Assembly (NCBI RefSeq): GCF_900129305.1
Contig: NZ_FQVB01000027.1
Coordinates: forward strand, 1-60,924
DNA length: 60,924 nt
From: Desulfacinum infernum DSM 9756
Lineage (GTDB): Bacteria > Desulfobacterota > Syntrophobacteria > Syntrophobacterales > DSM-9756
Direction: 5' to 3'
Position 1 is the stretch's first letter. Each line of letters starts with the position of its first letter. The notes under the pieces were generated by a model, which was not told the DNA's origin, made no database searches, and saw only the letters and a program-made list of their open reading frames with translations. A program made the position numbers and the translations under genes. Of the stretch, positions 33,079 to 41,929 are shown in pieces.

Positions 33079-34037
33079 TGGAAAAACGGACCCTCACTTA
33101 TCTTGTCCTCGGGGCCGTTTTGGCCCTTTGTCCCCTGGTATTGAATCCCTATTGGACGGACGTTCTGAACAACATCGGCCTGTACGCCGCCCTTGGCCTG
33201 AGCCTCAACCTGATCGTGGGACACGCCGGGCTTTTCAACCTGGGACACGCGGCTTTCTACGCGGTGGGCGCCTACACGGCGGCGATCCTCAACACGATGT
33301 TCCACATTCCCGTGCTGGCGCTCCTGCCCCTGTGCGCTCTCACGGCCGGGATCTTCGCGCTCCTGGTGGCCAAGCCCATCATTCACCTGAGGGGCGACTA
33401 CCTGTGCATCGTCACCATCGGCGTGGGCGAAATCGTTCGCATCGCCCTGATCAACAACATCTTCGGCATCACCGGAGGCGCCAACGGGATCTTCGGCATC
33501 AGCCGCCCGAACCTTTTCGGGCTCGTGATCCGAAAGCCCCACGAATTTTTCTATCTCATCTGGTTTTTCGTGGCCGCCACAGCCTTTTTCTTTCACCGCT
33601 TGGAAAATTCCCGCTTCGGCCGCGCCCTCAATTATCTTCGCGAAGACGAGACGGCGGCGGAAGGAAGCGGCATCGATACGGCCCACTACAAGCTCATGGC
33701 GTTTGTCATCGGGGCCGCCTGGGCCGGTATGGTGGGCAACCTCTACGCCGCCAAAATGACCATCATCTCCCCTGAGTCCTTCAGCTTTTGGGAGTCCGTG
33801 CTCATGTTCACCCTGATCATCCTGGGGGGATCGGGGAGTATTCCCGGGGTGCTTCTGGGAGCGTTCCTGGTGATCGGTCTTCCCGAAGTCTTCCGAGGCT
33901 TCACCAACGCCCGCATGATGGTTTTCGGCGCCGCCATGATCGCCATGATGATCTTTCGAACCGGTGGGATCCTGCCGGCCAAGCCGCGCCGCTACATCCT
34001 TCCCGGCCGGGAAGAAGGGCAGGGGGGTGCGGCATGA
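33075..34037 (+). CDS. livM: Branched-chain amino-acid ABC transporter permease LivM
   Basis: 320 residues, about nine membrane segments, second permease of the importer. Family stretches: LGLSLNLIVGHAGLFNLGHAAFYAVGAY, IVTIGVGEIVRIALINN and ITGGANGIFGI. It overlaps both neighbours by four bases (ATGA), so livH, livM and livG are translationally coupled. A second ATG lies one codon downstream of the chosen start. Confidence 0.92.
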   Translation: MMEKRTLTYLVLGAVLALCPLVLNPYWTDVLNNIGLYAALGLSLNLIVGHAGLFNLGHAAFYAVGAYTAAILNTMFHIPVLALLPLCALTAGIFALLVAKPIIHLRGDYLCIVTIGVGEIVRIALINNIFGITGGANGIFGISRPNLFGLVIRKPHEFFYLIWFFVAATAFFFHRLENSRFGRALNYLREDETAAEGSGIDTAHYKLMAFVIGAAWAGMVGNLYAAKMTIISPESFSFWESVLMFTLIILGGSGSIPGVLLGAFLVIGLPEVFRGFTNARMMVFGAAMIAMMIFRTGGILPAKPRRYILPGREEGQGGAA

Positions 34038-34804
34038 GCGGCCTTCTCAGTCTTTCTCGGGTGACCAAGACCTTCGGGGGGCTCACGGCTGTCAACTCCG
34101 TCTCCTTCGACGTGGAAGAGGGGACCGTCATGGGGCTCATCGGCCCCAACGGCGCAGGAAAGACCACCGTCTTCAACCTCATCACCGGCATCTACCGCCC
34201 CGATCAAGGGGACATCCTCTTCCAGAACCAGTCGGTGGTGGGCAAACGCACCCACAAGATCGTGGCCCGCGGCATCGGCCGAACCTTCCAAACCATCCGA
34301 CTCTTCCAGAACCTCACCGTGCTGGAAAACGTGCTGGCCGGTTGCCACTGCCGCATGCGCGCCGGAGCCCTGGCGGCCATGCTGCGCACCCCCGGCCAGC
34401 GCCGTGAAGAGCGGAAGGCTATCGAAAACGCTCTCCGGGCCCTGGCCTTCGTGGGCCTGGAAAAGGACGCGCTCCAGCAGGCCAAAAACCTCTCCTACGG
34501 AAACCAGCGCCTCCTGGAAGTGGCCCGGGCCCTGGCCACGGAACCCAAGCTCATCATCCTGGACGAGCCCGCAGGCGGCATGAACGAACAGGAAACCGCC
34601 GAGCTCATCCATCTCATTCGAAAGATTCAGGCCCAGGGCATCACGGTCCTTCTGATCGAACACGACATGAGCCTGGTGATGCGCGTGTGCGAACGCATCG
34701 TGGTGCTGGAATACGGATCCAAGATCGCCGAAGGAACCCCGGAGGAGATCCAGGCCGATCCGCGGGTCATCGAAGCGTACCTGGGAACGGAAGAAGATTA
34801 CTGA
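34034..34804 (+). CDS. livG: Branched-chain amino-acid ABC transporter ATPase LivG
   Basis: 256-residue ATPase. Walker A GPNGAGKTT near residue 40, signature LSYGNQRLLEVARAL, Walker B LIILDEPAGGMNEQE, and the switch histidine in LLIEHDMSLVM. The LSYG-Q signature and the long insertion around RTFQTIRLF are typical of LivG. The ATG at 34034 is within the stop of livM. Confidence 0.93.
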   Translation: MSGLLSLSRVTKTFGGLTAVNSVSFDVEEGTVMGLIGPNGAGKTTVFNLITGIYRPDQGDILFQNQSVVGKRTHKIVARGIGRTFQTIRLFQNLTVLENVLAGCHCRMRAGALAAMLRTPGQRREERKAIENALRALAFVGLEKDALQQAKNLSYGNQRLLEVARALATEPKLIILDEPAGGMNEQETAELIHLIRKIQAQGITVLLIEHDMSLVMRVCERIVVLEYGSKIAEGTPEEIQADPRVIEAYLGTEEDY

Positions 34805-34805
34805 A

Positions 34806-35519
34806 ATGCTCCAAGTGGTCGACCTTCGAGTCAAGTACGGCAATATCGAAGTTCTTCACGGCATCAACCTGGACGTGAAGGAAGGGGAGATCGTCACCAT
34901 CCTGGGAGCCAACGGGGCGGGCAAATCCACCACGCTGCTCACCATCAGCGGCTTGGTGAAGCCCGCCTCGGGCGCCATCTACTACAACAAGACCTCGCTC
35001 CACAGGCTCCCCCCCCACCGGGTGGTGGAAGCGGGCATCGCCCACGTTCCCGAAGGGCGCCGCATCTTCGGAACCCTCACCGTGCAGGAAAACCTGAACT
35101 TGGGCGCTTTCACCTGCACCGACACGACTCGAATCCGAAAGACCCAGGAATGGATCTACGAGCTCTTTCCGGTGCTGGCCGAAAGGCGGGGGCAGTTGGC
35201 CGGCACCCTGAGCGGCGGGGAACAGCAGATGCTCGCCATCGCCCGCGGACTCATGAGCCACCCCAAGATTCTCCTGCTGGACGAGCCCAGCCTGGGCCTG
35301 GCGCCGCTTCTGGTCAAGACCATCTTTCAGACCATCAAGGAAATCAACGAATCGGGCGGGGTCACCATCGTGCTGGTGGAACAGAACGCCCGGGCGGCCC
35401 TGAAGCTGGCCCACCGGGGCTACGTGCTGGAGGTGGGAAACATCGTGCTGGAAGATACCGCCCAGGGGCTTCTGACCAACCCGGACGTGCAAAAGGCCTA
35501 TCTCGGCGGCGGCGGTTGA
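34806..35519 (+). CDS. livF: Branched-chain amino-acid ABC transporter ATPase LivF
   Basis: 237-residue ATPase. Walker A GANGAGKST, VPEGRRIFGTLTVQENL (a LivF hallmark), signature LSGGEQQMLAIARGL and Walker B ILLLDEPSLGLAP. It starts two bases after livG ends and is the last gene of the importer. A family B element follows its stop; no clear terminator is seen. Confidence 0.93.
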   Translation: MLQVVDLRVKYGNIEVLHGINLDVKEGEIVTILGANGAGKSTTLLTISGLVKPASGAIYYNKTSLHRLPPHRVVEAGIAHVPEGRRIFGTLTVQENLNLGAFTCTDTTRIRKTQEWIYELFPVLAERRGQLAGTLSGGEQQMLAIARGLMSHPKILLLDEPSLGLAPLLVKTIFQTIKEINESGGVTIVLVEQNARAALKLAHRGYVLEVGNIVLEDTAQGLLTNPDVQKAYLGGGG

Positions 35520-35546
35520 TCGGCCGCCGTCCAATGGGAGATTCCA

Positions 35547-35698
35547 GAATTGGACGATTCTTTCTCATGGACAGGTTCTGAAGGGCGGGCGTAAAGCCCG
35601 CCCCTACAAAAGGGCACGGATCCATTGGGTAGGGGCGGGGTTTACCCCCGCCCGCTAATCACGCGGTGTAAAAGACACCCGAAGAAAAAATCGCTCAG
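35547..35698 (+). repeat. Dispersed element, family B copy 3
   Basis: GAATTGGACGATTCTTTCTC at the left, both GC-rich hairpins, and CACCCGAAGAAAAAATCGCTCAG at the right. It fills nearly all of the 196-base space between livF and the coiled-coil gene. A sequence resembling one family A end (TAGGAGATTGTCCGATCA) follows directly at about 35700. Confidence 0.8.
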
Positions 35699-35715
35699 TT
35701 TAGGAGATTGTCCGA

Positions 35716-36198
35716 TCACGCCACTCTTTGTTTCAGATCCGCCACATCCCGCTCCAGCGCTGCCAGTCGCTGTTCCAGCAAATCGTGTTCTTCGCGCCGC
35801 ACGATCACTTCGTAGAGACGATCCAGCCGCCGGTTGGTCTCATCGATCCGCCGGCCCAGCTCCTCACGAACGGAATCGATTCGTCCGTTGATCTCATCAA
35901 TCCGCCGACCCTGGTCCCCGCGAACGGAATCGATCCGCCCATTGATCTCGTCGATCCGGCGGCTCTGATCCACCAGGTGGTCGCTCACATCATCCAAGCG
36001 GGCGCGCACGTCATCCAAGCGAGCATGTAGGTCATCCAAGCGGGCGTGCACATCATCCATCCGCGCATGCACATCGTCCATCCGCTTGTCGATCGCGGCC
36101 GGACGCCCCTTCATCTCGGCTTGATCCCGCCGGATCTCGTCCAACTCGGGGACGATGAGCTCCTGAAACACGGCTCGAATGGCTTCCTTGATTTCCAT
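35716..36198 (-). CDS. Coiled-coil repeat protein, function unknown
   Basis: 160 residues, almost entirely predicted coiled coil. Residues 1-40 (MEIKEAIRAVFQELIVPELD) are helical; from about 45 there is a set of seven-residue repeats of the form MDDVHAR/LDDVRAR, and then two copies of a 17-residue unit beginning RRIDEINGRIDSVR. The 21-bp DNA repeats are visible in the gene, so repeat number may vary between strains. The ATG at 36198 is used; upstream codons run through an unrelated stretch. I do not recognise a function; a structural or oligomerisation role is likely. It stands alone on the minus strand. Confidence 0.65.
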   Translation of the reverse strand: MEIKEAIRAVFQELIVPELDEIRRDQAEMKGRPAAIDKRMDDVHARMDDVHARLDDLHARLDDVRARLDDVSDHLVDQSRRIDEINGRIDSVRGDQGRRIDEINGRIDSVREELGRRIDETNRRLDRLYEVIVRREEHDLLEQRLAALERDVADLKQRVA

Positions 36199-36435
36199 AC
36201 ACCCACTTCCCTCCAGTGAACCTAGCACGAGCCCGCATTCGAAGAAAAGGCCCCACCATCGGCCATGGGGTAGGCGAATTGCTGAGGATCCTCCGTGAGG
36301 CGGCATGGGCGAATCGCCCGTTAAACCATGGGGCCACGGGCCTTGCGGAAAAGCGGCCGCGCGATCTCAACATGGACTACGGGACGGCGATAAAGAGACC
36401 ACATCACAGGCTCCGGGAAGCCGCGCCCCGTAGCG

Positions 36436-37224
36436 CTACAATTCTCTTTTGCGGCGTTCTTTGCGGGCTTCCTTTTTCCAGCCCTTTCCCTTCTTGCTTC
36501 GACCTTTGCGCGCCGCTTCTTCGTGGTCGAAGGCGGCTTCCGGAAACATGCCCCGCAGGTGGCGCCTTCCGATGCGAACGGCGCCGGGAATCTCCGGATC
36601 GGGGGCGGGTACCTCCTTTTTCCGCTTCTTCTCCCGGATCCTCTGAGCCTCGGCTTCCATGGCCTCCCGTTCGGTCGTCGAAAGCCTCGGCAGGTCGATC
36701 CACTGAGGCGGAAGCATTTCCACAAGATACATGCCGGCTCCCGCCTTCAAAAAGACGATGCCGTCGGCCGCGGCCTCGCCGGCCCGAACTTCCGCCACCA
36801 GAACCTCCGGACCGCGACGCCTCGCCATCCGTTCGGCCATATCCGGATCTTCGAAAAGGGGAACAAAGGTTCGGGCGCCTGGCTGGAGTCCCGCTTTTTC
36901 CACGGCCTGGTACCGCCTTCGGCGAAAAGCCGCAAAGAGGCGCTCCGGCGGTTCCCCCGGTTCATAGCGAGCCGCACTTTGTTCCTCGTCGCGAAGCCGC
37001 AGCCGGTTTTCCTCCAGCACCACGGGAAGATCGTGGCCCAGGAGAAGGAGCTCCCGGATATTCGATTCGCGTACGAACCGCAGCGCCGGATCTTCCTGCA
37101 AGGCCCAGTAACATTCCCTCCAGGGCATGGTGCCGTCCGGATCCCAAAAGAGGCCGTATTCAGCGGGCACCCGAGTGAGGATCGTCGACAGGGTCTTGGC
37201 CAGGGTCTTGTGGGGCATCTTCAT
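36436..37224 (-). CDS. Divergent RNA 2'-phosphotransferase (KptA/Tpt1)-like protein with basic tail
   Basis: 262 residues. Residues 5-170 align by eye with KptA/Tpt1: KTLAKTLSTILTRVPAEYGL corresponds to the start, EKAGLQPGARTFVPLF to the KptA strand before its HLS region, ARRRGPEVLVAEV and GIVFLKAGAGMYLVEMLPPQWI to the NAD-binding second half. The usual LRH motif is LTRV here, the RAVQGHS and YHGT motifs are absent, so the normal catalytic set is not kept. The last about 60 residues are rich in Lys and Arg (KKGKGWKKEARKERRKREL). It may be an RNA-binding relative that lost or changed activity. It is a single gene with no obvious partner. Confidence 0.65.
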   Translation of the reverse strand: MKMPHKTLAKTLSTILTRVPAEYGLFWDPDGTMPWRECYWALQEDPALRFVRESNIRELLLLGHDLPVVLEENRLRLRDEEQSAARYEPGEPPERLFAAFRRRRYQAVEKAGLQPGARTFVPLFEDPDMAERMARRRGPEVLVAEVRAGEAAADGIVFLKAGAGMYLVEMLPPQWIDLPRLSTTEREAMEAEAQRIREKKRKKEVPAPDPEIPGAVRIGRRHLRGMFPEAAFDHEEAARKGRSKKGKGWKKEARKERRKREL

Positions 37225-37343
37225 GGATCGTCTCTGCCTCCGCGCTCTTCCTTGTGATTATCGGGACGAGAGTGGCAGGATAGCAGGAAAGTTCCCGGGG
37301 CGGGTAGCGCATTCGGGAGATCGTCTGAGAAATTTCTGAGAAA

Positions 37344-38261
37344 TTATGGAAGGAGAGAATCCTCCCATTCCAAATTTCCCAAAACCGCGATGACGGGCGG
37401 GATGCAACGGCGGGCGATGTCGCTGCGGGATCCGCCCCCCAGGACCACCTCCAGGCGCCCCTCGCACGCCCTGTCGGCCAGATCGCGCATCATGTGAGCG
37501 ATCAGCAGGTAGGCTTTCCGGCTGAGACCCAGATCTCCGTAGTCGCCCCGGTGGGTGTCGAAGCCGAAGTACCAGAAGATGAGCTCCGGGCCGAAGGTGA
37601 GGCAGCGCTCATAGAAGGCCTCGCGCGCCGTCTCATAGTAGGCCCGATCCACGTCGCGCCCCGGCGCCTCCTCGGTTCCGCCCAGCGCGGCGGCCCGCCA
37701 GAGGGAAAACCCGCCGGGGGCCGCAACGTCCACCTTGGTGCCGTCCTCAGACTGGTAGGAGCTGTAACAGACGCACACATGGAGGACATCCGGATCGTTT
37801 CGCACGAGCTCCCGTGTTCCGTCTCCGTGGTGGGCGTCGGTGTCCAGGATGGCGAACCGCTTCACGCCGTGGAGTTCGCGAAGGATGGTCATGGCGATCA
37901 CCACATCATTGAAGCAGCAGTAGCCCCCGAAGAAGTTTCGGCCCGAATGGTGGCCGCCGGCGCCGATGAAGGCGAAGGCGTTGGAGATCTCGCCCCGGGC
38001 GATGAGTTCCGCGGCCCGGGCGACGCCGCCCGCCGAATGCCAGGCGGTGGAACAGAGAGGATCCTCGTAGACGCCTTCCAGAAGATCCGGGGTGTGGACC
38101 TTGAGGACCCAGTCTTCGTCGATGGGGGGCGATTCGAAGAGGCGGAATTGGGGGTGTTTCAGGAGCGGTTCCAGGGCTTGGGGAAAGTCTTGCAGTCGGG
38201 ATCCCTGGGTGAGGTAGCTCCGGCGACTGAAGCTGGGGTGGTAGAGGATTCCGGTGGTCAT
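37344..38261 (-). CDS. Histone deacetylase-family (acetylpolyamine amidohydrolase-like) hydrolase
   Basis: 305-residue zinc hydrolase of the HDAC superfamily. It contains GAGGHHSGRNFFGGYCCFND (tandem active-site histidines) and the zinc ligands in LDTDAHHGDGT, with the third ligand in GFDTHRGD. It probably removes acetyl groups from small molecules such as polyamines or from proteins; substrate is not known. The ATG at 38261 is preceded by CGAGGAGGCG; the upstream codons to 38306 lack a ribosome site. It is divergent from the tRNA-Gly. Confidence 0.87.
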   Translation of the reverse strand: MTTGILYHPSFSRRSYLTQGSRLQDFPQALEPLLKHPQFRLFESPPIDEDWVLKVHTPDLLEGVYEDPLCSTAWHSAGGVARAAELIARGEISNAFAFIGAGGHHSGRNFFGGYCCFNDVVIAMTILRELHGVKRFAILDTDAHHGDGTRELVRNDPDVLHVCVCYSSYQSEDGTKVDVAAPGGFSLWRAAALGGTEEAPGRDVDRAYYETAREAFYERCLTFGPELIFWYFGFDTHRGDYGDLGLSRKAYLLIAHMMRDLADRACEGRLEVVLGGGSRSDIARRCIPPVIAVLGNLEWEDSLLP

Positions 38262-38324
38262 GGGCTCGCCTCCTCGTTGGTTTACATAATATATCTTATC
38301 GGACATGTGAGGCCATTTTTTTCC

Positions 38325-38353
38325 TTGACTCCCGAAACGGTCTCAGGTAAATA
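38325..38353 (+). promoter_or_regulatory. Sigma70-like promoter of tRNA-Gly
   Basis: TTGACT (38325-38330), 17 bases, TAAATA (38348-38353); the tRNA begins 15 bases after it. Confidence 0.65.
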
Positions 38354-38367
38354 CACCCACGAACTGA

Positions 38368-38442
38368 GCGGGAATAACTCAGTGGTAGAGTGCGACCTTG
38401 CCAAGGTCGAAGTCGCGGGTTCGAATCCCGTTTCCCGCTCCA
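38368..38442 (+). tRNA. tRNA-Gly (anticodon GCC)
   Basis: 75-base cloverleaf: acceptor GCGGGAA/TTCCCGC, D arm with CTC-AGTGGTA-GAG, anticodon arm CGACC-TTGCCAA-GGTCG giving GCC, T arm GCGGG-TTCGAAT-CCCGT, discriminator T and encoded CCA. Confidence 0.97.
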
Positions 38443-38452
38443 AAATGAACAC

Positions 38453-38482
38453 GAAAAGGGGTGGGTGGCCACCCCTTTTTTT
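38453..38482 (+). terminator. Terminator after tRNA-Gly
   Basis: AAAAGGGGTGG-GTGG-CCACCCCTTTT with a T-run (TTTTTTT). It lies between the tRNA and the DHH gene. Confidence 0.85.
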
Positions 38483-38497
38483 GTGCAGGCCGCCCTC

Positions 38498-39520
38498 ATG
38501 ACGACCCGAGCCGCAAACTCCAAGCCCGACGGCGCCCCTCGACGCCCCCGCTCCCGCCAGGAAGCCCTCAAAAAACTCTACGGGCTCCTCCATTTCAAAG
38601 ACCGAGTGCTCATCACCATCGACCCGGACCCGGACGCCATCGCCTCCGCCTTCGCCCTCAGGCGCCTTCTGTGGCGTCGCGTCCAGTCCACCACCGTGGG
38701 AATCATCCGCCCCATCAAGCGCCTCAACAACCTCACCATGGTGCGACTGCTCAAGCTGCCCCTGGTGCCCATCAAGGAAAAATCCCTGGCCGACTACGAC
38801 AAGTTCCTCCTGGTGGACGGGCAGCCCTGCCATAACGACATCTTCCGAAAAATCCCCTACACGGCCGTGATCGACCACCATCCGCTCACGGCCTGCAGCG
38901 ATGTCCCCTTCGTGGACATTCGGCCCGACTACGGCGCCACCTCCACCATCTTCACCGAGTACCTCCGGGCGGCGCGCATCAAGCCTTCCCAGACCCTGGC
39001 CACGGCCCTCATCTACGGCATCAAGACGGACACCCAGAACTTCGAACGGCAAAGCCGCGAAGAAGACGTGCGGGCCTTCCACTACCTCTTCGACAAGATC
39101 AACCACAACGTCCTTCGAAAGATCGAAATCTCGGACCTGGCCCTGAAGGATCTCGCGTACTTCCGCGAGGCACTGGAAAACAAGACCGTGGCCAAGGACC
39201 GGATCTACACCCATCTCCAGAAGACACCCTCGGCGGACATCCTGGTCATCCTGGCCGACTTCCTCCTGAAGGTGCACGACATTTCCTGGAGCATCGTCAG
39301 CGGGATCGTGGGAAACACCCTGGTGGTGATCGTGAGAAACGACGGCTACCGGAAGGATGCGGGAAAAAGCATCCAGAAGGCCTTCGCCGCCTTCGGAAGC
39401 GCCGGGGGCCACAAGGCCGCCGCCCGCGCCGAGATCCCCCTGGAGAACCTGGAAGACGTGGTTCTGCGAAAAACACCCCTGGCCTACGCCCGCTTCGTCC
39501 GCCGCCGATTGTCTCCGTAG
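38498..39520 (+). CDS. DHH-family phosphoesterase
   Basis: 340 residues of the DHH/DHHA1 group that includes NrnA-type oligoribonucleases and PAP phosphatases. The metal-binding signature motifs are ITIDPDPDAIASAFALRRLL, LLVDGQPCH, AVIDHHPLT (DHH) and YGATSTIF; the C-terminal half ends in the DHHA1-like GSAGGHKAAARAEIPLE. It is likely cytoplasmic and acts on nanoRNA or phosphate esters, which of the two is open. The ATG at 38498 is chosen for its fit to the family start; no strong ribosome site is present. It follows tRNA-Gly and its terminator. Confidence 0.85.
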   Translation: MTTRAANSKPDGAPRRPRSRQEALKKLYGLLHFKDRVLITIDPDPDAIASAFALRRLLWRRVQSTTVGIIRPIKRLNNLTMVRLLKLPLVPIKEKSLADYDKFLLVDGQPCHNDIFRKIPYTAVIDHHPLTACSDVPFVDIRPDYGATSTIFTEYLRAARIKPSQTLATALIYGIKTDTQNFERQSREEDVRAFHYLFDKINHNVLRKIEISDLALKDLAYFREALENKTVAKDRIYTHLQKTPSADILVILADFLLKVHDISWSIVSGIVGNTLVVIVRNDGYRKDAGKSIQKAFAAFGSAGGHKAAARAEIPLENLEDVVLRKTPLAYARFVRRRLSP

Positions 39521-39889
39521 AAGGAGTGATGGGTGATGAACCTCCCCCCTTTTCCAAAGCTGTCAATGATGCATCCTTGAAGCCGCCGGCAGGGGTTTGT
39601 CTTGCCGGTTCAGGTGGCGTTGTGCGTTGCATGGCATGCGGAACATGTAGGGGCGAATAGCGCAGGGACCTCTGGGCTCGAGGCGGGGTTAATCCCCGCC
39701 CGCCAAGCGCGACACTCCTGCCGATCGCATATCCGTTTCCCAAGGGGGGGGATTGACCGTAATCCGTGAGGCGTCACGAGTGATGCGCACGATGGGTGCA
39801 GTGAGAGGCTCCCCCCTTTTCCAAAGGGGGGCTGGGGGGGATTCATGGGGAGGGCGCGGGGCCTCAGGCCCCGCGCCATTCCTTTTCGG
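39521..39889. other. Gene-free interval with repeats
   Basis: About 369 bases without a supported gene. It holds a short GTGATGGGTGATG repeat, a fragment of the family E palindrome near 39541, one arm of a family C palindrome near 39648 and the family E copy 2 (39809-39843). Confidence 0.5.
39809..39843. repeat. C-run/G-run palindromic repeat, family E copy 2
   Basis: CTCCCCCCTTTTCCAAAGGGGGG and CTGGGGGGGATT, nearly identical to 24417-24455. Confidence 0.75.
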
Positions 39890-41707
39890 CTAGCCGGAAA
39901 CGCCGTAGAAGAAATAGATCACGGTCAGCTCGATGGCCAGAAAGAGGATGGTCATGATACCGCCGGCCTTGGCGTAATCCACCGTGCGGTACCCTCCGGG
40001 GCGCATCACCAGGGCGTTCACCTGGTGCGTGGGGAGCACGAAGGTGTTGGATGCCGAAAGTCCCACCACCAGAGCCGCCATGCGCGGATCCCCTCCGGCC
40101 ATCACCGCCATGTTCATGCATAGCGGCACCAGAAGCACCGTGGCGCCCACGTTGGAAATGACCAGGGTGAAAAAGGAGGTCATGATCCCCACCACGGCCA
40201 GCAATCCGATGGGCGACACCTGCCCTACGATTTCCAGCACCTTCTTGGCGATGAAAGCCGCCGTCCCCGTCTGTTCAAAGGCGATGCCGAGCGGGATCAG
40301 GCCGGCCAGCAGAAAGACCGTCATCCAGTCCACGGACTGATAGGCTTCGTCCACGGAAAGCACGCCGGTGATGATCATCCCCAGAGCGCCGGACATGAGG
40401 GCCACGGACAAGCGCACCTTGAAGAAGATGATCTGAGCCAGGGCCAGGGCCAGCCAGAAGACCGCCATTTTCGCCTTTTCCGGCCGGAGGATCTCGCCTT
40501 CCAGCGGCGTGGCGAAGGTCAAGATGCGCGGCTGGGGGAGGTTGCGGATGCGGTGCAGCCGATCCCAGGGGCCCTGCAGCAGGATCACATCGCCCATCTT
40601 CAGCCGCACGTGGTTGATGCCCGAATAGTAGATACGGTCTCCGGTGTTGATGGCCACGGGGTTCACGCGAAAGCGGCTGATAAAATCCACCTCGGCCAGG
40701 GTCTTCCCGATGAGCTCCGAGCGGGGTGACACGACCGTTTCCACCACGCCGGCGTTGGTACGGGCGAAATCATCGGCGAAGTAATCGAGGCCGTCCTTCA
40801 GCCGCCATCCCTTGTCCTGGGCCATGCGCCTCACGCGATCCACGTTGCCCAGAATCACCAGGCAGTCCCCCGGCGAAACCGGATCATTCTTGCTGGCGGT
40901 AAGCCTTTTCTTGCCCGTGGTCGGGTTTCCCACGGCCACCACCGTGACCAGGTAATCCCGGCGAAGGCCCAGCTGTTCCAGGGTCTTGGGCCCGTCGAAG
41001 TCTTCCGGCACCTCCACCTCGTAGGGCTGTTCCAGGGCCGCATACTGTTCCAGCAGCTGGGCCGTGATGCCCTTATCCGCCTCGCCTCCGCTCGCCGGCA
41101 GCACATATTTTCCCAGCACCATGAAATAGAGGATGGCCGAAGCCAGAAGGCAGACACCGATTGGGGTTTGGGTAAAGAGCCCGAAGGGCTCCAGTTTCTT
41201 TCCTTCCAGCACCAGCAGATCATTGAGGAGAATGGTCGGGCTGGCGCCCACCAGAGTGAGGGTTCCGCCGATGATGGCGCAGAACCCCATGGGCATCAGC
41301 AGCCGGGAGATGGGAATGCCCAGCCGCTTGGAGATGCGCTGGGTGGCCGGCAGAAAAAGGGCCGCTGCCCCGATGTTCTGCATCATGCTGGAGATGAGGC
41401 CCACCGTGCCGGAAACCAGGGCCATGATGCGCCGTTCGCTCCCGCCTCCCAGCTTGATGATGGGGGTGGCCACCTTGTTCATGACCCCCGTCTTGTCGAG
41501 ACCGGCGCCGATGATGATCACGGCGATGATGGAGACCACCGCATTGGAACTGAGACCCGAGAAAGCCTGCTGGGGGGTGACCAAGCCCATGAGGGGCAAG
41601 AGAACCATCATGATGATGCCCACCACGTCCACCCGCACCCACTCGAAGACGAAGAGAACCACTGCAAAAGCGAGCACAACCAACGTGAGAATCATGTCGT
41701 GACTCAA
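39890..41707 (-). CDS. SLC13-family transporter with tandem RCK_C (TrkA_C) domains
   Basis: 605-residue inner-membrane transporter of the SLC13/DASS type. About eleven membrane segments flank a central cytoplasmic insertion (residues about 195-400) that holds two RCK_C-type domains, marked by KKRLTASKNDPVSPGDCLVILGN and RIYYSGINHVRLKMGDVILLQGP. The motifs SSMMQNIGAAALFLPA and SNVGATVLLVPL are the family's helix-hairpin tips. Likely substrates are anions such as sulfate or dicarboxylates. The TTG start at 41707 lies 8 bases after GGGAGG; the alternative ATG at 41695 is 17 or more bases away. It is the last of a five-gene minus-strand row with two universal stress proteins. Confidence 0.87.
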   Translation of the reverse strand: MSHDMILTLVVLAFAVVLFVFEWVRVDVVGIIMMVLLPLMGLVTPQQAFSGLSSNAVVSIIAVIIIGAGLDKTGVMNKVATPIIKLGGGSERRIMALVSGTVGLISSMMQNIGAAALFLPATQRISKRLGIPISRLLMPMGFCAIIGGTLTLVGASPTILLNDLLVLEGKKLEPFGLFTQTPIGVCLLASAILYFMVLGKYVLPASGGEADKGITAQLLEQYAALEQPYEVEVPEDFDGPKTLEQLGLRRDYLVTVVAVGNPTTGKKRLTASKNDPVSPGDCLVILGNVDRVRRMAQDKGWRLKDGLDYFADDFARTNAGVVETVVSPRSELIGKTLAEVDFISRFRVNPVAINTGDRIYYSGINHVRLKMGDVILLQGPWDRLHRIRNLPQPRILTFATPLEGEILRPEKAKMAVFWLALALAQIIFFKVRLSVALMSGALGMIITGVLSVDEAYQSVDWMTVFLLAGLIPLGIAFEQTGTAAFIAKKVLEIVGQVSPIGLLAVVGIMTSFFTLVISNVGATVLLVPLCMNMAVMAGGDPRMAALVVGLSASNTFVLPTHQVNALVMRPGGYRTVDYAKAGGIMTILFLAIELTVIYFFYGVSG

Positions 41708-41929
41708 CGCCGCTACCTCCCATTCTGAAGCAAGATTCCACGGTTTTGCATACAAGGTCAGCATGCAGTGTTGCCGCAAGACCCGTTAGCGGCCTTTCCG
41801 GGGCGGAGCAGTCTGATTTTAAGAAAACTTTCACTATTATGCCCCCATTACCACATGCTGTCATCACCTGGCAATACCGAAATGAAACACCGCGGCCGGC
41901 CTCTCCCAAAAGAAAGCCCTACAGCCTGC

